Shown: in pieces, positions 63,693-64,000 of the stretch
How the letters are laid out: each line of letters opens with the position of its first letter
Position numbering within the stretch: position 1 is the first letter of the stretch
Assembly: GCF_009389715.1 (NCBI RefSeq)
Contig: NC_052395.1
Location: 26,421,670 to 26,485,669 of the forward strand
Source of the DNA: Phoenix dactylifera
Taxonomy: Eukaryota; Streptophyta; Magnoliopsida; Arecales; Arecaceae
Reading direction: 5' to 3'
DNA length: 64,000 nucleotides
The notes under the pieces: generated by a model
The model's input: the letters and a program-made list of their open reading frames with translations, nothing else
Database searches by the model: none
What the model was told of the DNA's origin: nothing
Translations under genes and position numbers: made by a program

Positions 63693-64000
63693 GACCCCCT
63701 CGGCGGTCCAGATCGGCAGGGTCGGCTCCCATCCCCCGATCGGATTGCGCCACGTGTTGACCTCGGAGACCGAGGCACCGTATTCACTCCGGATCAATAA
63801 ATCGGGTACGAAATCGAAGCCCTGTCCCATCGGATCTCGGGGCCTCATTATGGGTCCGCAGAATCAAATCGCCTTGAACAACGAACGGACGGCACCTCCG
63901 CTCCCCTCATTTAATAAGGCCCTGGGACACGTGGAGCCCCGACGTAGCCTTCACCTCACCGGATCCATGATCCAGTAATACAAGATCGGAAGCTTCCGAT
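63693..64000. other. Upstream region of the antisense gene
   Basis: Internal Tat-element sequence between the antisense TATA box and the unseen polypurine tract/3' LTR. It contains CACGTG-type words (CCACGTGTTG at about 63751, ACACGTGG at about 63928) that could be bZIP/bHLH sites. No LTR start matching 52122 is seen before the window ends. Confidence 0.5.

Larger units (their letters stand above)
52122..64000 (+). mobile_element. Tat-lineage Ty3/gypsy element, apparently intact, 3' end beyond the window
   Basis: Order: 5' LTR (52122-53075), PBS, one gag-pol frame (53109-58556), a tandem array (58694-59880), a non-coding stretch, an antisense spliced gene (63470-61346), its promoter region, then the window end. 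Dual RNase H and an antisense gene downstream of integrase are the marks of the Tat group (Retand/Grande-like). The insertion site is the A-rich edge of a SINE. With no 3' LTR in view, age cannot be measured, but the intact 1815-codon frame suggests youth. Confidence 0.92.

Noticed and set aside
63700..64000. Possible start of the Tat 3' LTR
   Set aside because: No match to the 5' LTR start (TGTTGGTGGAATAAG) and no polypurine tract is seen before the window ends.

Overview
The window is plant nuclear DNA: spliced genes with GT-AG (and one GC-AG) introns, plant-specific gene families, and several nested LTR retrotransposons, SINEs and hAT-type elements. The mixture of long-LTR Tekay/Del-like and Tat-like Ty3/gypsy elements, the GC-rich coding of the youngest element and the gene forms suggest a monocot, and a palm is my best guess. 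That is an inference, not something the sequence proves.

Layout. 1-1432 is an old, eroded LTR of a Tekay/Del-type element. 3171-10714 is a very young element of the same type: two 2.8-kb LTRs differ by one substitution and three homopolymer length changes and are flanked by a TGGAG target duplication. Its 2-kb inside is scrambled: a gag-protease fragment lies inverted and only the integrase C-terminus/chromodomain is in the LTR orientation. 13109-13582 is a small glycine-rich secreted protein gene with a clear TATA box. 16356-17701 is a hAT-like element carrying a piece of a receptor-like kinase gene. 18125-18357 may be the first exon of an unrecognised, possibly plastid-targeted protein.

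19640-38002 (minus) is a complete 13-exon gene for the catalytic subunit of a RAB3GAP-like GTPase-activating protein (651 aa when the exons are joined). Its third intron is expanded by a 4.9-kb internally deleted Ty3/gypsy element with a CACAG target duplication. Its second intron holds a hAT MITE and a tRNA-like SINE relic. Its seventh intron holds a large GC-rich inverted repeat. 40572-46212 (minus) is a complete 8-exon gene for a SKU5-similar multicopper-oxidase-like secreted protein (549 aa); its second intron carries a TRIM-like relic and a tRNA-derived SINE.

46.5-52.1 kb is gene-poor, with two more copies of the same SINE family and a perfect 297-bp tandem duplication. From 52122 to the window end runs an apparently intact Tat-lineage Ty3/gypsy element: a 954-bp 5' LTR, a primer-binding site, one uninterrupted 1815-codon gag-pol frame with two RNase H domains, a 162/117-bp tandem array, and a three-exon gene on the opposite strand with its own TATA box. 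The 3' LTR lies outside the window.

The host genes look unrelated in function (vesicle traffic GAP, cell-wall/apoplast proteins). The main stories are the very recent retrotransposon activity, the unusual chimeric Tekay-type element, and the antisense gene of the Tat element.
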